From Nitrosomonas sp. HPC101 (lineage in GTDB: Bacteria; Pseudomonadota; Gammaproteobacteria; Burkholderiales; Nitrosomonadaceae), in contig NZ_QRCC01000010.1 of NCBI RefSeq assembly GCF_009833125.1, positions 124,001 through 188,000 on the forward strand: DNA of 64,000 nt. Reading direction: 5' to 3'. The notes below the pieces were generated by a model. It was not told the DNA's origin. It was given only the letters and a program-made list of their open reading frames with translations, and ran no database searches. The position numbers and the translations under genes were made by a program. Below, piece by piece: positions 8,859 to 18,144 of the stretch (within the stretch, counting starts at the first letter, position 1; each line of letters starts with the position of its first letter).

Positions 8859-9752
8859 ATGAATTTTTTTGTAGACCCTCATATTCATATGTCATCCAGA
8901 ACAACGGATGATTATGTTGCTATGTCACAGGCAGGCATTGCTGTGATAATTGAACCTGCATTTTGGTTGGGCCAACCAAGGACCAGTATTGGTACCTTTA
9001 TTGACTATTATTCTTCATTGCTGGGCTGGGAGCGTTTTCGGGCATCTCAATATGGAATCAGGCATTTTTGTGCGATTGGACTCAATAGTAAGGAATCAAA
9101 TAACCAGAAACTGGCTGAAGAAGTTATCGAAATTTTACCGAAATTTCTTATAAAAGAGGGTGTTGTCGCGGTGGGTGAAATCGGGTTTGATGAGCAGACG
9201 CAGCTGGAAGAAAGATTTTTGCAGGAGCAATTATCTTTAGCCAAGGAGTTTAATTTACCTGTAATGATCCATACTCCTCATAGAAATAAGCTGAAAGGAA
9301 CCTTGCGTACGATGGATCTGATTCAGGAACATGGTATTGATGTTGATAAAGTTGTTATTGATCACAACACTGAACAGACAGTCGAAGCTGTTCTTGAGAG
9401 AGGGTATTGGGCTGCTTTTACCATTTACCCAGAAACAAAAATGGATAGCGAAAGAATGGCCCGTATTGTAGCGGAATATGGAGCAGATAGAGTGATTGTT
9501 GACTCTTCGGCAGATTGGGGTTATTCGGATCCATTGGCTGTTCCCAGAACGGCTATGCTGATGCAGAAAATGGGAATTTCACAGGAGCAGATTTATTTAT
9601 CTTGTTGCAAGAATGCATTGATGGCTTATGGACTAAATACTTTGTTAAGTGAGATAGAAGTCAGTGGTGCATTGGCTGTGGATCAAAGGAATATGTATGA
9701 GAATAATTCAGTATTAAGAGGGCAGCAACCAAGAATTGAGGAAAGTAGATAG
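8859..9752 (+). CDS. eboB: EboB-like TatD-family metal-dependent hydrolase
   Basis: This 297-residue TIM-barrel hydrolase has the N-terminal metal motif FVDPHIHMSSR, VGEIGFDEQ, PVMIHTPHRNK, VVIDHNTEQT and VDSSADWG, in the order expected for the TatD/amidohydrolase fold. In ebo clusters EboB is this TatD-like member. The ATG at 8859 has AGAAGG upstream; the frame also continues to 8799 but without a ribosome site. The last ~30 residues are not conserved-looking and may be an extension. A direct repeat (9760-9784) starts seven bases after the stop, so this is the last gene of the unit. No EboF-type phosphodiesterase follows. Confidence 0.85.
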   Translation: MNFFVDPHIHMSSRTTDDYVAMSQAGIAVIIEPAFWLGQPRTSIGTFIDYYSSLLGWERFRASQYGIRHFCAIGLNSKESNNQKLAEEVIEILPKFLIKEGVVAVGEIGFDEQTQLEERFLQEQLSLAKEFNLPVMIHTPHRNKLKGTLRTMDLIQEHGIDVDKVVIDHNTEQTVEAVLERGYWAAFTIYPETKMDSERMARIVAEYGADRVIVDSSADWGYSDPLAVPRTAMLMQKMGISQEQIYLSCCKNALMAYGLNTLLSEIEVSGALAVDQRNMYENNSVLRGQQPRIEESR

Positions 9753-9759
9753 CTATCAT

Positions 9760-9784
9760 ATCCCGCCGGATTATCAGGATTTTT
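9760..9784. repeat. Direct repeat, right copy, flanking the ebo operon
   Basis: ATCCCGCCGGATTATCAGG followed by ATTTTT matches 4571-4595 in the same orientation with two differences in 25 bases; looser similarity continues a few bases to the left. It starts seven bases past the eboB stop. The spacing between copies is about 5.19 kb and encloses exactly the ebo operon. Confidence 0.65.
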
Positions 9785-9885
9785 GAGCTATGATCAAATA
9801 CGATGTATGAATTAGCCAGTTTTTATAGACAGTTCATTGCATCAGAAAAGTATTGCTGTTCGTGGTTTTCCGAGCGAAAGGTTCG

Positions 9886-9953
9886 CGGACAGGTCACAGT
9901 GTCAGGAGAAAAACTTAAAGCAGTGTCCGGAATGAGTTGACAACTACACAATG
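9886..9953 (+). mobile_element. Solo end of an IS3-family element with last codons of its transposase
   Basis: Translating 9886-9930 gives TVSGEKLKAVSGMS and a stop. This matches [14 protein letters not shown], the end of the broken transposase at 57805-58510. The following bases, ending in TTGACAACTACACAA, match the terminal inverted repeat seen there (TTGTGTAGTGGTCAACT on the other strand). Nothing of the element is recognisable to the left of 9886. It is a residual right end, about 80 percent identical by eye to the other copy. Confidence 0.7.
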
Positions 9954-10003
9954 CCAGCCCTTTATTCAAGCACTGGCCCTTGTTGGTTATGAGTTGTGAA
10001 TAT

Positions 10004-11845
10004 CTACTTCTTTAGAGACAGGTTAGCTATTTCATTAAATACTAGAGGGTAAAGTAGCTCGCTACCTGTTTTTGTCAGATGATATCTATCAAAGTATAAG
10101 GGTACTCCCTCTTCAGTTTTGAATCTGCAGTCTGGATCGCAAAATATATCACCCACTCTTATACGAGAGAAGTTCTCTAATTTAATTTCGTCAAGAGAGT
10201 CAAAAATATAGTTGTTCTCAGACAGGTAGTCATCAAGGTATTTTTGGGGAAGAATATCAGAATTGTTACTTGAAACCATCTTCTACATTGATTTTGGTGT
10301 TCCTTGCTTCCAAACTGGGATTGGCTCTAAGTAAGCTACATGTATATTATTTGATTTTGCCTCTAAAACTAAAGAAATTAAAGTGTTGTAATCAAAAGAC
10401 ATTGCGGATTGGTGTACGAAAATAACAGATACATTATTTTCTAATGCTTGGCTTATATAAAATCCTGCTGATCTGCTTCCAGGATTCATTGTAGAGTTTG
10501 ATACAAAGAAGAACAGTCTTAGATTTTTTTTCTTTGCCAATTCTATAAAGACGGGTTTGGCAGCGTCAGCATGGGAGTTTCCTGCTAGCATGATATTGCC
10601 TTTTGATTCCTGCTCTGATAGTCCTGTTAACTCACATACAGGTGAAGTTGGGTTGAGAATACGAAAAATCTTCCCGCAACGATAAGCGGATCTATCTTGC
10701 TCGGCATTAAAAATAAGCCTTTCATTTTTCTCTAAACTGTTAAGGTGGAGGTAATTAAAGGCAGTTGTGAAAGCAAGGGTAGTGGCACTAATTAAAACAA
10801 CTGCAGATTGCCATTTATTGGAAATGAATGTTGGTAAGCGCTGAGCCTCTACAAACCTGTGTAATAAAAATGAGGCGACAGAAATAATAGCCACCAGTAT
10901 TATGAGGTCAGTATCTTTGCTAACTCCATATATAGTTCCTCCAAAAGGCTGGCTATTGTATATTACAATAATAGGGAAGTGAGTTAGATAAATTGAGTAA
11001 GAATATTTACCTAAAACAACAAGTCCTTTCCCTATTTTTGATTTTTCTACTGAGGTTGGAATCCCAAAAGCCAGCACTAAAGCAGTAGATATCGCAATAA
11101 CCAAGGCGAACACCCCAGGCGAACACCCCAGGATGACCTGTGACAAAAGATAATTCCTCTCCATCAACAGGGAATAATGGAATCATTAGCAAAGCCAGTA
11201 ATCCCAATATTCCTAAGTAATTTTTATCACTTGTTACAAGGTTGCCGTTTTTGCTGAAAAATAATGCAACTCCATAGCCGATTAAAAACTCCCAAAGCCT
11301 GAATGGAGTAAGAAAAAACTTGTTTTAGGTGATATCGTTGTTACCCAAAAACAAAGTGCTAGTGAGGAAATTAAAAAAACTGGGAGCAACCATTTGTTTT
11401 TTCTGAAGAAAAATGCCAGCAGGGGAACAATAAGATAGAATTGAATCTCTACCCCTAAAGACCAGAGATGTAGAAGAGGGTTGAAGTTGCTATCCGAAAA
11501 ATATGAGTTGTGACTCCAGAATCCAATATTTGAAGCAAATACGCTCCCATAGTAAACCTGCTCAAAAACCTGAGCTGATTCATTTCTTGTCGTATATATA
11601 ACAGATAGTATAAGAGTTAAGAATAATACAACAAAGTAAGGGGGGAGTAAGCGGATAGCCCTACGTCTGAAAAATTTTGATTTTTCTTTGTGATCATAAA
11701 GAACAGCCATTAAGAAGCCACTAATTACAAAAAATACATCAACACCAAGAAATCCACTTTTAAAGAGATCAAATCCAAGGTGAAATAGAACAACAAGTAG
11801 TACAGATGCTCCTCTAAGTATCTGAATATCCGCTCTAAACTGCAT
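10004..11845 (-). pseudogene. OafA/YrhL-like acyltransferase with SGNH domain, inactivated
   Basis: The intact gene would encode about 613 residues: an acyltransferase-3 membrane domain (FRADIQILRGASVLLVVLFH, then DVFFVISGFLM) and a C-terminal SGNH esterase-like domain (LAGNSHADAAKP, later FDRYHLTKTGS). Such enzymes O-acetylate surface polysaccharides. Three lesions break it. A T run at 11313-11318 (complement) has probably lost one base. A 13-bp tandem duplication at 11104-11116/11117-11129 shifts the frame. An in-frame TAG lies at 10283-10285. The ATG at 11843-11845 has a good AGAGGAG upstream. The number of lesions suggests long-term decay rather than sequencing error; the homopolymer lesion alone could be an error. 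Confidence 0.85.
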
Positions 11846-11939
11846 TAAAAGCTCCTCTTATACATTGGTTTTCATGGAAATTATATTATTCCAATGGTTT
11901 GAAATTTCGGATTTAGTCTATAGCTGCATTGTAAGAACC

Positions 11940-12106
11940 TCAGAGCGGTCGAACGTTCTTCCAGTGTATCGGCAATATTTTGCCAATCACCTGGCGCCGT
12001 TAAATCATCCGCAAGCCTGACTTCAACCTGTTTCAGCTTTCGATACAAGGTGTCGGGGTTATCCACAATTTCGTATACGTTATCCAGTCCGGGAAATGGC
12101 TGTGTG
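11940..12106 (-). pseudogene. Fragment of a second cas3 gene joined to the CRISPR array
   Basis: On the minus strand this stretch encodes DNPDTLYRKLKQVEVRLADD and DWQNIADTLEERSTAL. This aligns with DNPDALYQKLKRVEVRIPDD and DWQNIADALKKHSTVL in the intact cas3 (about 18975-19125). Similarity begins near 11940 and stops at about 12105, five bases before the truncated terminal CRISPR repeat. The fragment is diverged from the intact copy, so it is not a fresh duplication. It lies in the same orientation as cas3. It probably records a past rearrangement or replacement of the cas locus. Confidence 0.8.
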
Positions 12107-12109
12107 ACT

Positions 12110-12557
12110 TGGTGACCGGGCGCTGCGGATTATGTGGATGGTTGACAAAGAGCGCACCAGTTTCAATCCTCGCCCGATCTGGTGACCGGGCGCTGCTGCT
12201 CTTGGGTCAACATCCAAGCAATACATTAATGTTTCAATCCTCGCCCGATCTGGTGACCGGGCGCTGCCGCCTTCAATATCGATTTCCTGTCCATGGACTG
12301 CGTTTCAATCCTCGCCCGATCTGGTGACCGGGCGCTGCCAGCAGCAGGCTGCGCATTGCCGCAGGATCGGAGAGTTTCAATCCTCGCCCGATCTGGTGAC
12401 CGGGCGCTGCATCATCTGTTCGATCTGACCCATGGAAAGCACTTGTTTCAATCCTCGCCCGATCTGGTGACCGGGCGCTGCCTGCTTACGTGCCAACGAA
12501 TCCCACTGATCACCCTTCATGTTTCAATCCTCGCCCGATCTGGTGACCGGGCGCTGC
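12110..12557 (-). CRISPR. Type I-C CRISPR array: six full 37-bp repeats, one truncated repeat, six spacers
   Basis: Identical 37-bp repeats start at 12160, 12231, 12302, 12374, 12445 and 12521. On the + strand each begins GTTTCAATCCTCGCC and ends GGTGACCGGGCGCTGC; read on the minus strand the unit ends GGATTGAAAC, as in I-C arrays. CGCCCG and CGGGCG inside the repeat can form the crRNA stem. Spacers are 12127-12159 (33), 12197-12230 (34), 12268-12301 (34), 12339-12373 (35), 12411-12444 (34) and 12482-12520 (39). A 17-base partial repeat at 12110-12126 is the trailer end. Cas gene order puts the leader at 12558-12736, so transcription runs leftwards. I see no match of a spacer elsewhere in the window by eye. 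Confidence 0.97.
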
Positions 12558-12736
12558 AGTACGGTTATAACCGACTGATCTGTATTCAAAATTCGGGCGG
12601 TTTGCGCGAACCTGAAGTTTTTTCTGGTTGCATAAAGTAAACGGGAGGAGAAGAGATTCATTTCTCGTTCCAGATCATGCAGTTAGATGTCACGCGAACC
12701 GGATGGTATTGCGTCGCAGCTACTGGTTCGCGTTCG
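12558..12736 (-). promoter_or_regulatory. CRISPR leader region with repeated CGCGAACC motif
   Basis: This 179-bp stretch lies between the end of cas2 and the first repeat of the array and has no gene. In type I-C loci this is where the leader, with the array promoter and the spacer-integration site, is found. CGCGAACC occurs at 12605-12612 and 12693-12700, and its reverse complement at 12725-12732. The last two could pair across a 24-nt loop just after cas2. No promoter could be assigned with confidence. Confidence 0.6.
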
Positions 12737-13027
12737 TCAGATGGTGAGAGGGCCTTCAAAATCAATTGCCTTGAAGTTTCCATATTCTTTTACGTGAAGT
12801 TCGATCGGTTCGGTCAAGCGGTACAGCCGTAAATTATCCTCTTGTTCATTGATTTCTGCTAATAATCTACGTTCCAGATCTTCGTATTGCATCAAACTGA
12901 TGCGACATTCAAATACCGATTTTTGCACGCGCTGACCAACACTTTCACATAATTTTGCAACACGTCGCAATCGTCTGCGGCCTGCTTTGGTTTCTGTTGA
13001 AACGTCGTAAGTGACAATAATCAGCAT
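12737..13027 (-). CDS. cas2: CRISPR-associated endoribonuclease/integration subunit Cas2
   Basis: At 96 residues this is the normal size for Cas2. It opens [13 protein letters not shown], where the aspartate after VTY is the conserved metal-binding residue, and continues [26 protein letters not shown], the standard Cas2 ferredoxin-fold pattern. With Cas1 it forms the complex that inserts new spacers at the leader end of the array. The gene begins two bases after the cas1 stop and is last in the cas operon, 179 bp before the array. Confidence 0.95.
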   Translation of the reverse strand: MLIIVTYDVSTETKAGRRRLRRVAKLCESVGQRVQKSVFECRISLMQYEDLERRLLAEINEQEDNLRLYRLTEPIELHVKEYGNFKAIDFEGPLTI

Positions 13028-13029
13028 GG

Positions 13030-14064
13030 TTACCGGATCAGGAAAGGCAGGTAGCCGTCCATTTCACCCCGGATGACACGCGCCATGAATCGGGCCTGTA
13101 GCTGGGGTAGCAAACCGACCGGTACCTTGGTTTCGAGCAGCGGATGGGTAATTTCTTCCTGCTTACGTTCCTGATATGCGACTACTACAGCTTTTCTGGC
13201 TTTGTCTTCCAGACGGACTGCACCGCCTTCCCGAATCTGCAGATCCCGTGCAGTGATTTGTCCGCGATTGATCAGCGTCAGTGCCAGCCGATCTGCCAGA
13301 AAGGAGCGGAATTCTTCCATCAGATCCAGTGCCAGTGCAGCTCTTCCAGGACGTACGGCATGCAGGAAGCCAATTTGCGGATCCAGCCCGACGCTCTCCA
13401 ATGCGGAACGGCAATCATTCATGACCAGCGAATAAATAAACGAAAGCATGGCGTTGAAGCGGTCACGCGGTGGGCGGCGGGTGCGGCCGTCCATGGTGAA
13501 AAATTCGCGTATATCCTGGCGCACCAGTCGATGCAAAACAGAAAAATAGAGTTTGGCCGCATTGCCTTCTATTCCGCGCACCTGATCAAGCGTTTTTGAT
13601 TGCGGTAAATTTCGGATTGAAAAAGCCAGTGTTTCTGCCGTGGTGCCAAGCGCTTTCTGATCAGCCTCATCATTACTTTCGCGGGCGCCGCGCAGCAATA
13701 CCTGTCGTGCATTGCGTAATTTTCCAGCAATGATAGCCTGTGCGGTTGTCAAGGCAAATTGTGTGTCGCCTGCCTTGTAGTGTTGTGCCTGCCGCAGTAG
13801 CACATTGCCACTGATCGAACCTTCCAGCCTGGCCTTGAAACGACCATTGGTATCTGCCAGCACCAGGCTGATTCCATCTTCGGCACAGCGATGCATCAGT
13901 GCTGGAGAAACCAGCACGTTGCCAAAACACACGACCGACCCTAAATGATGCAACGGCACCTGCAGCTTCTTCTGTCGTTCCACATCAATGCGCAGTGTAT
14001 CGTTTTCCAGATGCGCATAAGCGTTGGGAGTCAGGATATATAGGGTATTCAGAATCTGGCGCAT
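13030..14064 (-). CDS. cas1: CRISPR integrase Cas1 (type I-C)
   Basis: The protein is 344 residues from the ATG at 14062-14064 ([20 protein letters not shown]), the usual start for I-C Cas1. An upstream ATG at 14094 would overlap cas4 and add ten residues without similarity. The C-terminal helical nuclease domain contains [27 protein letters not shown] with the family glutamate upstream, and [22 protein letters not shown], with the conserved histidine and aspartate/glutamate residues. Cas1 catalyses spacer integration with Cas2. It is tightly packed between cas4 and cas2. Confidence 0.95.
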   Translation of the reverse strand: MRQILNTLYILTPNAYAHLENDTLRIDVERQKKLQVPLHHLGSVVCFGNVLVSPALMHRCAEDGISLVLADTNGRFKARLEGSISGNVLLRQAQHYKAGDTQFALTTAQAIIAGKLRNARQVLLRGARESNDEADQKALGTTAETLAFSIRNLPQSKTLDQVRGIEGNAAKLYFSVLHRLVRQDIREFFTMDGRTRRPPRDRFNAMLSFIYSLVMNDCRSALESVGLDPQIGFLHAVRPGRAALALDLMEEFRSFLADRLALTLINRGQITARDLQIREGGAVRLEDKARKAVVVAYQERKQEEITHPLLETKVPVGLLPQLQARFMARVIRGEMDGYLPFLIR

Positions 14065-14083
14065 GTTTCTTTGCTCCGGGTGA

Positions 14084-14713
14084 TCAATCGTCAATAACGT
14101 ACAACTTTGCCTGTTCTGCTTGATAAACGGATTTTCGTGACAGTACTTCCGGCTGGCAGATATCCTTTAATGAACATTCCTTGCAGCGTGCATCGTTTGC
14201 AGGGGGCGGCAATACATTGGAAGCCAGCAACAGCCGAATGGCAGCGACCGCTTCTTCTACCTGCAGTCGTAGTGCTGCTGTGATGGCCACTTCCCGTCGG
14301 CGACGGGAAGAATGGTGATAAATGGAGCCATGCGTCACCGGTTTACCGGTCATTTCTTCCAGGCATATTGCCTGGGCAGCAAGCTGTAGATCATCATGTG
14401 TTTTTATCCGTTTTTTGCCGTGTTTATATTCCACCGGATGAATACGCCCATCGGGATAAAATTCGACGACATCGCATTTACCGATCAATCCAAGCTGTTC
14501 TGACCATACCCGCAAAGAACGTTCGCTGCGTACCCCCTCGAACGTTTCAAAGCCGGGCTCATCCACTCGCTTGTGTACCGCATTGCCACGCATGGTATGG
14601 ACGTTGTCATTAAACGCCTGTTCCAGATGAATCAGTGCATACTGGCGCGGACAGTAGCTCCAGTGCTGCAGCGCTGAAAGCATGATGGGGTCGTCGGGCT
14701 CAGCTGCGATCAT
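14084..14713 (-). CDS. cas4: CRISPR-associated RecB-like exonuclease Cas4
   Basis: This 209-residue protein has the Cas4 layout: an N-terminal cysteine (SYCPRQYAL), the RecB-nuclease residues GNAVHKRV, GKCDVVEF and PVEYKHGK, and a C-terminal cluster CKECSLKDIC. The four cysteines hold an iron-sulfur cluster in the family. Cas4 trims prespacers and selects for the PAM before Cas1-Cas2 integration. The true start may be the internal ATG ten residues in. It follows cas7 after a 57-bp gap, the largest within the cas operon. Confidence 0.93.
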   Translation of the reverse strand: MIAAEPDDPIMLSALQHWSYCPRQYALIHLEQAFNDNVHTMRGNAVHKRVDEPGFETFEGVRSERSLRVWSEQLGLIGKCDVVEFYPDGRIHPVEYKHGKKRIKTHDDLQLAAQAICLEEMTGKPVTHGSIYHHSSRRRREVAITAALRLQVEEAVAAIRLLLASNVLPPPANDARCKECSLKDICQPEVLSRKSVYQAEQAKLYVIDD

Positions 14714-14770
14714 TACGGATAATTTAACTGTTCAAACTGACCAATCGACTGGACTGACATATGTTCACTG

Positions 14771-15652
14771 TTATGCTTTTCTTTCCAGGGTCACGCCGGA
14801 TGGCAGATCGGTTTCACTCACCTTGATCTGATAATCTTCGAAAGAGCGCGGGGCCGTCACGCCTTCTTTAAGTTCAGGCCGAATGCGCTCAAACAAACTG
14901 TAAGCTGGAGCATTGCCCAGTTCGCTATCATGCCTGAAGACATACAGGCCACGGGTTGCCATCTCACCGCGTGCGGCGGAACGATCATGCTCGAACATCT
15001 GCGCCAGCGCTTGCCAGAGCAGTTCCAGATCATCTTCTCCAAACCCGGTTTGTCCGGCCAGAAAGGACGACACAAAACCGTGTGCCATGTAAAGGCCGTA
15101 GGGAATCGTGAATTTGCGGCCCATCGTCCGGTTATCTCCCGATTGCTTTTCAGCTTCCGCTTCAGTTGCAACCGCCATACGGGTAATAGCATGTTCCAGT
15201 GCCACGATCGGATCAATCGAGCGAGCAAAAGTCAGTTGGACGGGGCCACGTACCTGGCCGCAGTTGATGTCGGTGGACATCACGGCACCAAACGCCCGTA
15301 CATCATAAAAATTTCGACACATCCACTGGCGGGCTTCTTCGACCGCATCCCCACCTTTACGTTTTTTGCTATCTCCTTCAAGCAGCTCGGCCTTACCAAT
15401 ACCAACATAAGCCCGTTTGTTCTGATTGTTCAGCACGGCCTTTTCTTTGACATAGATTTCAAAAGGCGGCTGTTCTGCTTTTACCAGGCCAATAAAATTA
15501 CGCACCTTACGTTTCAGGCTGACATCCGTTACTAATCCATGTCCGGTTTCCGCGTCCACACGCGGCAGATTGCCAGCATCCGGATCACCATTCGGATTGC
15601 CATCCTTCACATCAAATAGCAGAACGAAGTCATAGCGGTTTTTCAGTGTCAT
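14771..15652 (-). CDS. cas7: Type I-C Cascade backbone protein Cas7 (Csd2)
   Basis: The protein has 293 residues and starts with [20 protein letters not shown], which is diagnostic of the Csd2/Cas7 family of type I-C. It has the matching [16 protein letters not shown] and [18 protein letters not shown] stretches. Several copies coat the crRNA spacer in the interference complex. It lies five bases after cas8c and before cas4. Length and motifs are complete, so it is probably functional. Confidence 0.95.
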   Translation of the reverse strand: MTLKNRYDFVLLFDVKDGNPNGDPDAGNLPRVDAETGHGLVTDVSLKRKVRNFIGLVKAEQPPFEIYVKEKAVLNNQNKRAYVGIGKAELLEGDSKKRKGGDAVEEARQWMCRNFYDVRAFGAVMSTDINCGQVRGPVQLTFARSIDPIVALEHAITRMAVATEAEAEKQSGDNRTMGRKFTIPYGLYMAHGFVSSFLAGQTGFGEDDLELLWQALAQMFEHDRSAARGEMATRGLYVFRHDSELGNAPAYSLFERIRPELKEGVTAPRSFEDYQIKVSETDLPSGVTLERKA

Positions 15653-15657
15653 GATGA

Positions 15658-17415
15658 TTACTCTCCCTTGTTGACAGATTCAGATTTAATGAAGAAAGCC
15701 TGGCGCTGGTGGTAATAACCAATGGCAAACCGTCCCTGATCCGCCAGATTCAGGTGTGCCGGAAAATCACTGACGCTGGATAGGATTTCACCAATCAGTT
15801 TTTCAAAATAGCGTTTGCGTCCTTCCTCAAGTTTGGCCAGGTGGTGATTTTTCAGCTTCATCAGATTGGCAAATACAGTGACCGGTGTACTGGCTGCGGC
15901 GCCATAAAAACGGTCGCGAATTGTCGCATTCAGACCCGGGCTGGATTCTTCCTGTATTTTTTCCAGCACGGCAAACAGACGGCCTGTGCGGTAGCCGGGA
16001 TTGAGATTGGTTTCATCAAGAGACACGTTCAGCTCCTTTTCTTGGGAATGTGAGTAACGTCCCTGTCGGTTCAGACAGGCTTTGATCAGGGAAGCACGGG
16101 GATAAGTCACTTCCCGTTCGGCACGAATGCGGCGAACAGCAGCCGCCAGCAAGGTTTGTGGGTAAGGCAATCCTTCTAGAATGGCGCGCATGACATCCCC
16201 GGCAAGATTGGGTGGAATGTTTTCCGATTTGCCTAATGTGGCTGTGGAAACCAGTAAACGAAAAAGTGATAAATGCGGTTTCTCAAAACTGGCGTGGACG
16301 ATTTTTAAATCTTCAAAATATTGTCGTATTCGCTGCGACATGCCGGCGACCGTACCGGTCAACCAGAAACGTACGCTGATGCGAGCCGCATTGGGCGCCA
16401 GTCCCAGTACATAAAAAGGGGTGTCGCCCCCCTCATCGACAAATGAACCGGTTTGAGGCGATTTGAATAAAGCTTCAATTGCACGAGTTTGCCTTGCCGG
16501 ATCGTCTTTGGGAGGCTCGTCAAAGATGCTGGCGAATGAATCTTCCAGTGCAGAAGGTTTTTCTGACCAGAATACGGTAGAGGCATTACCCACTTGCATA
16601 CGTTGATTGCTGCCTTTGCGCAGCAAATGATTGAGTGCTGTGGTGTAAGCGAAAGATGATTGTTTACTGATAGGGGCATTTTCTCCGCCTTTTTCACGTT
16701 TGCCGTAGGATTCGAAAGAGCGGGAATTGAAAGAAATAATATTTGCACCAGAGGTTTGCGAATTCCAAACTCCCTTTATAACTGTTTCGTTCTGGGCAAT
16801 AGGAACTCCAATGGCTCCGGTTATCAGGCAATTACCTTTTACTTCGGTGTCTGAGCTAGAGCGTTTGTGTTCGTAGGTTTCTCTAACGAGTGGGCGGTGG
16901 TGGATAGGTATAGGACCATCTGGCTGCCAGCGGAAAGCCAGAATCGGGTCGCGTTGTTCAAATTCATCCGTCAGATCAAATCGATCTAACAGTAATTTGG
17001 TTTCTCCATTTCTGCGGATTGCTTGTAGAAATACTTTGAGATCAGTTAAGGCAGGATCATTCAGGGCAGCAAACCATTTATCTATTTCGGCAATAAAATA
17101 ATCAGCTTTCAGGGTGCCTTTGTTTCCAAGGCCAAGCACAAATGCAGCATTGTCCCAAAGAAGGTTGGGATCCTTTCCGCTATTGGTATGTTTAAGTGCC
17201 TGTTTGCCAATGGCTGGGACAAGTTCATTACGGGCAATTCGTCTTCTTCCTTCCAATCGACCATTATCTTCAATCGAGACACAGTTTCCACCAGGAGCAA
17301 GAACTATGAAGTAATCTACAGGGCGATTAACCCAACCTTCCGGCGCAATAGTGCCACTACCTGATTCGGCAACACGCTGGTAATAACGAGACAGTTCCTG
17401 AAGAATCATCTGCAC
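15658..17415 (-). CDS. cas8c: Type I-C Cascade large subunit Cas8c (Csd1)
   Basis: This 585-residue protein is of normal size for Csd1/Cas8c. Recognisable pieces are [12 protein letters not shown] near the start, [21 protein letters not shown] in the middle (a typical Csd1 segment), and [22 protein letters not shown] towards the end. Cas8c recognises the PAM and, in I-C systems, an internally translated C-terminal part supplies the Cas11 small subunit; whether that happens here cannot be seen. Its first ten bases overlap the end of cas5c. Confidence 0.95.
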   Translation of the reverse strand: MQMILQELSRYYQRVAESGSGTIAPEGWVNRPVDYFIVLAPGGNCVSIEDNGRLEGRRRIARNELVPAIGKQALKHTNSGKDPNLLWDNAAFVLGLGNKGTLKADYFIAEIDKWFAALNDPALTDLKVFLQAIRRNGETKLLLDRFDLTDEFEQRDPILAFRWQPDGPIPIHHRPLVRETYEHKRSSSDTEVKGNCLITGAIGVPIAQNETVIKGVWNSQTSGANIISFNSRSFESYGKREKGGENAPISKQSSFAYTTALNHLLRKGSNQRMQVGNASTVFWSEKPSALEDSFASIFDEPPKDDPARQTRAIEALFKSPQTGSFVDEGGDTPFYVLGLAPNAARISVRFWLTGTVAGMSQRIRQYFEDLKIVHASFEKPHLSLFRLLVSTATLGKSENIPPNLAGDVMRAILEGLPYPQTLLAAAVRRIRAEREVTYPRASLIKACLNRQGRYSHSQEKELNVSLDETNLNPGYRTGRLFAVLEKIQEESSPGLNATIRDRFYGAAASTPVTVFANLMKLKNHHLAKLEEGRKRYFEKLIGEILSSVSDFPAHLNLADQGRFAIGYYHQRQAFFIKSESVNKGE

Positions 17416-18131
17416 ACCTCCACATTGCTCAAATCCAGCACACCATTTTTCATCTCGGCATGAAAAAAGCAGGGATTCGGATTGGTGGGGTTGGAATAAT
17501 CCATGTCATACAGCATCCAGCCCAAATCACGGGTTTCGGCAATCGGGGGTGGTTCCGATGAAGGGTTTTCAATCAGTCGAAAGTGGGCAGCAAACTCACG
17601 GCATCCCAGATAAGGCTGATTGACGCACTGTCCTTTTGTGGCACGACGTTCAAACATATTCAAAAACTTGGCCGGTACATTTTCCGCGTTGGCAGCACGC
17701 TGTTCGTCCGGATCGTTGATAACTCGTTTCGACAGGTGCGGGTGATGTGATTTGTGTGGTGCAGCATCCCGCATTTCAAAATGCGCATAAATCCGATAGG
17801 CCACATCGCGCAGGAACAGTCCGGCGCGCTGCTGGCGTTCATCTTCGATATACAGGCCGAGATCGCCACTACCGTCCTTCATGGCAGTCTGCACGTTACG
17901 TAAAGAAATAATCGCGCCAACTTCATTACGCCGCAGATTGATCCAGCAAATCGGCTTCATTACTTCGATCCGGGTGATACGCCATTGAATGGCGGGTTTC
18001 CACAGAACAGCTTCAAATACGGCACGCGCTGCAGAAGGTGTGATGACATCGTAGCTGACGCGCTCGACTTTCATTTCCGGGCGGGTAAAGCAGGCAAAAT
18101 CCCCCGAGACTTCCAGACAATAGGTTTTCAT
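17406..18131 (-). CDS. cas5c: Type I-C crRNA endonuclease Cas5c (Cas5d)
   Basis: From the ATG at 18129-18131 the protein is 241 residues (MKTYCLEVSGDFACFTRPEM), the usual size. A longer frame to 18308 is upstream noise overlapping cas3. VERVSYDVITPSAARAVFEA and KPAIQWRITRIEVMKPI are typical of Cas5d. In type I-C this protein processes the pre-crRNA and caps the 5' handle, so the absence of cas6 from the locus is expected. It starts 13 bp after the cas3 stop and overlaps cas8c by ten bases. Confidence 0.95.
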   Translation of the reverse strand: MKTYCLEVSGDFACFTRPEMKVERVSYDVITPSAARAVFEAVLWKPAIQWRITRIEVMKPICWINLRRNEVGAIISLRNVQTAMKDGSGDLGLYIEDERQQRAGLFLRDVAYRIYAHFEMRDAAPHKSHHPHLSKRVINDPDEQRAANAENVPAKFLNMFERRATKGQCVNQPYLGCREFAAHFRLIENPSSEPPPIAETRDLGWMLYDMDYSNPTNPNPCFFHAEMKNGVLDLSNVEVCR

Positions 18132-18144
18132 GTTTTTTCCCTGT

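Noticed and set aside
12109-12640. Open frames through the CRISPR array with repeated peptide units
   Set aside because: They are translations of the 37-bp repeats and spacers, not genes.
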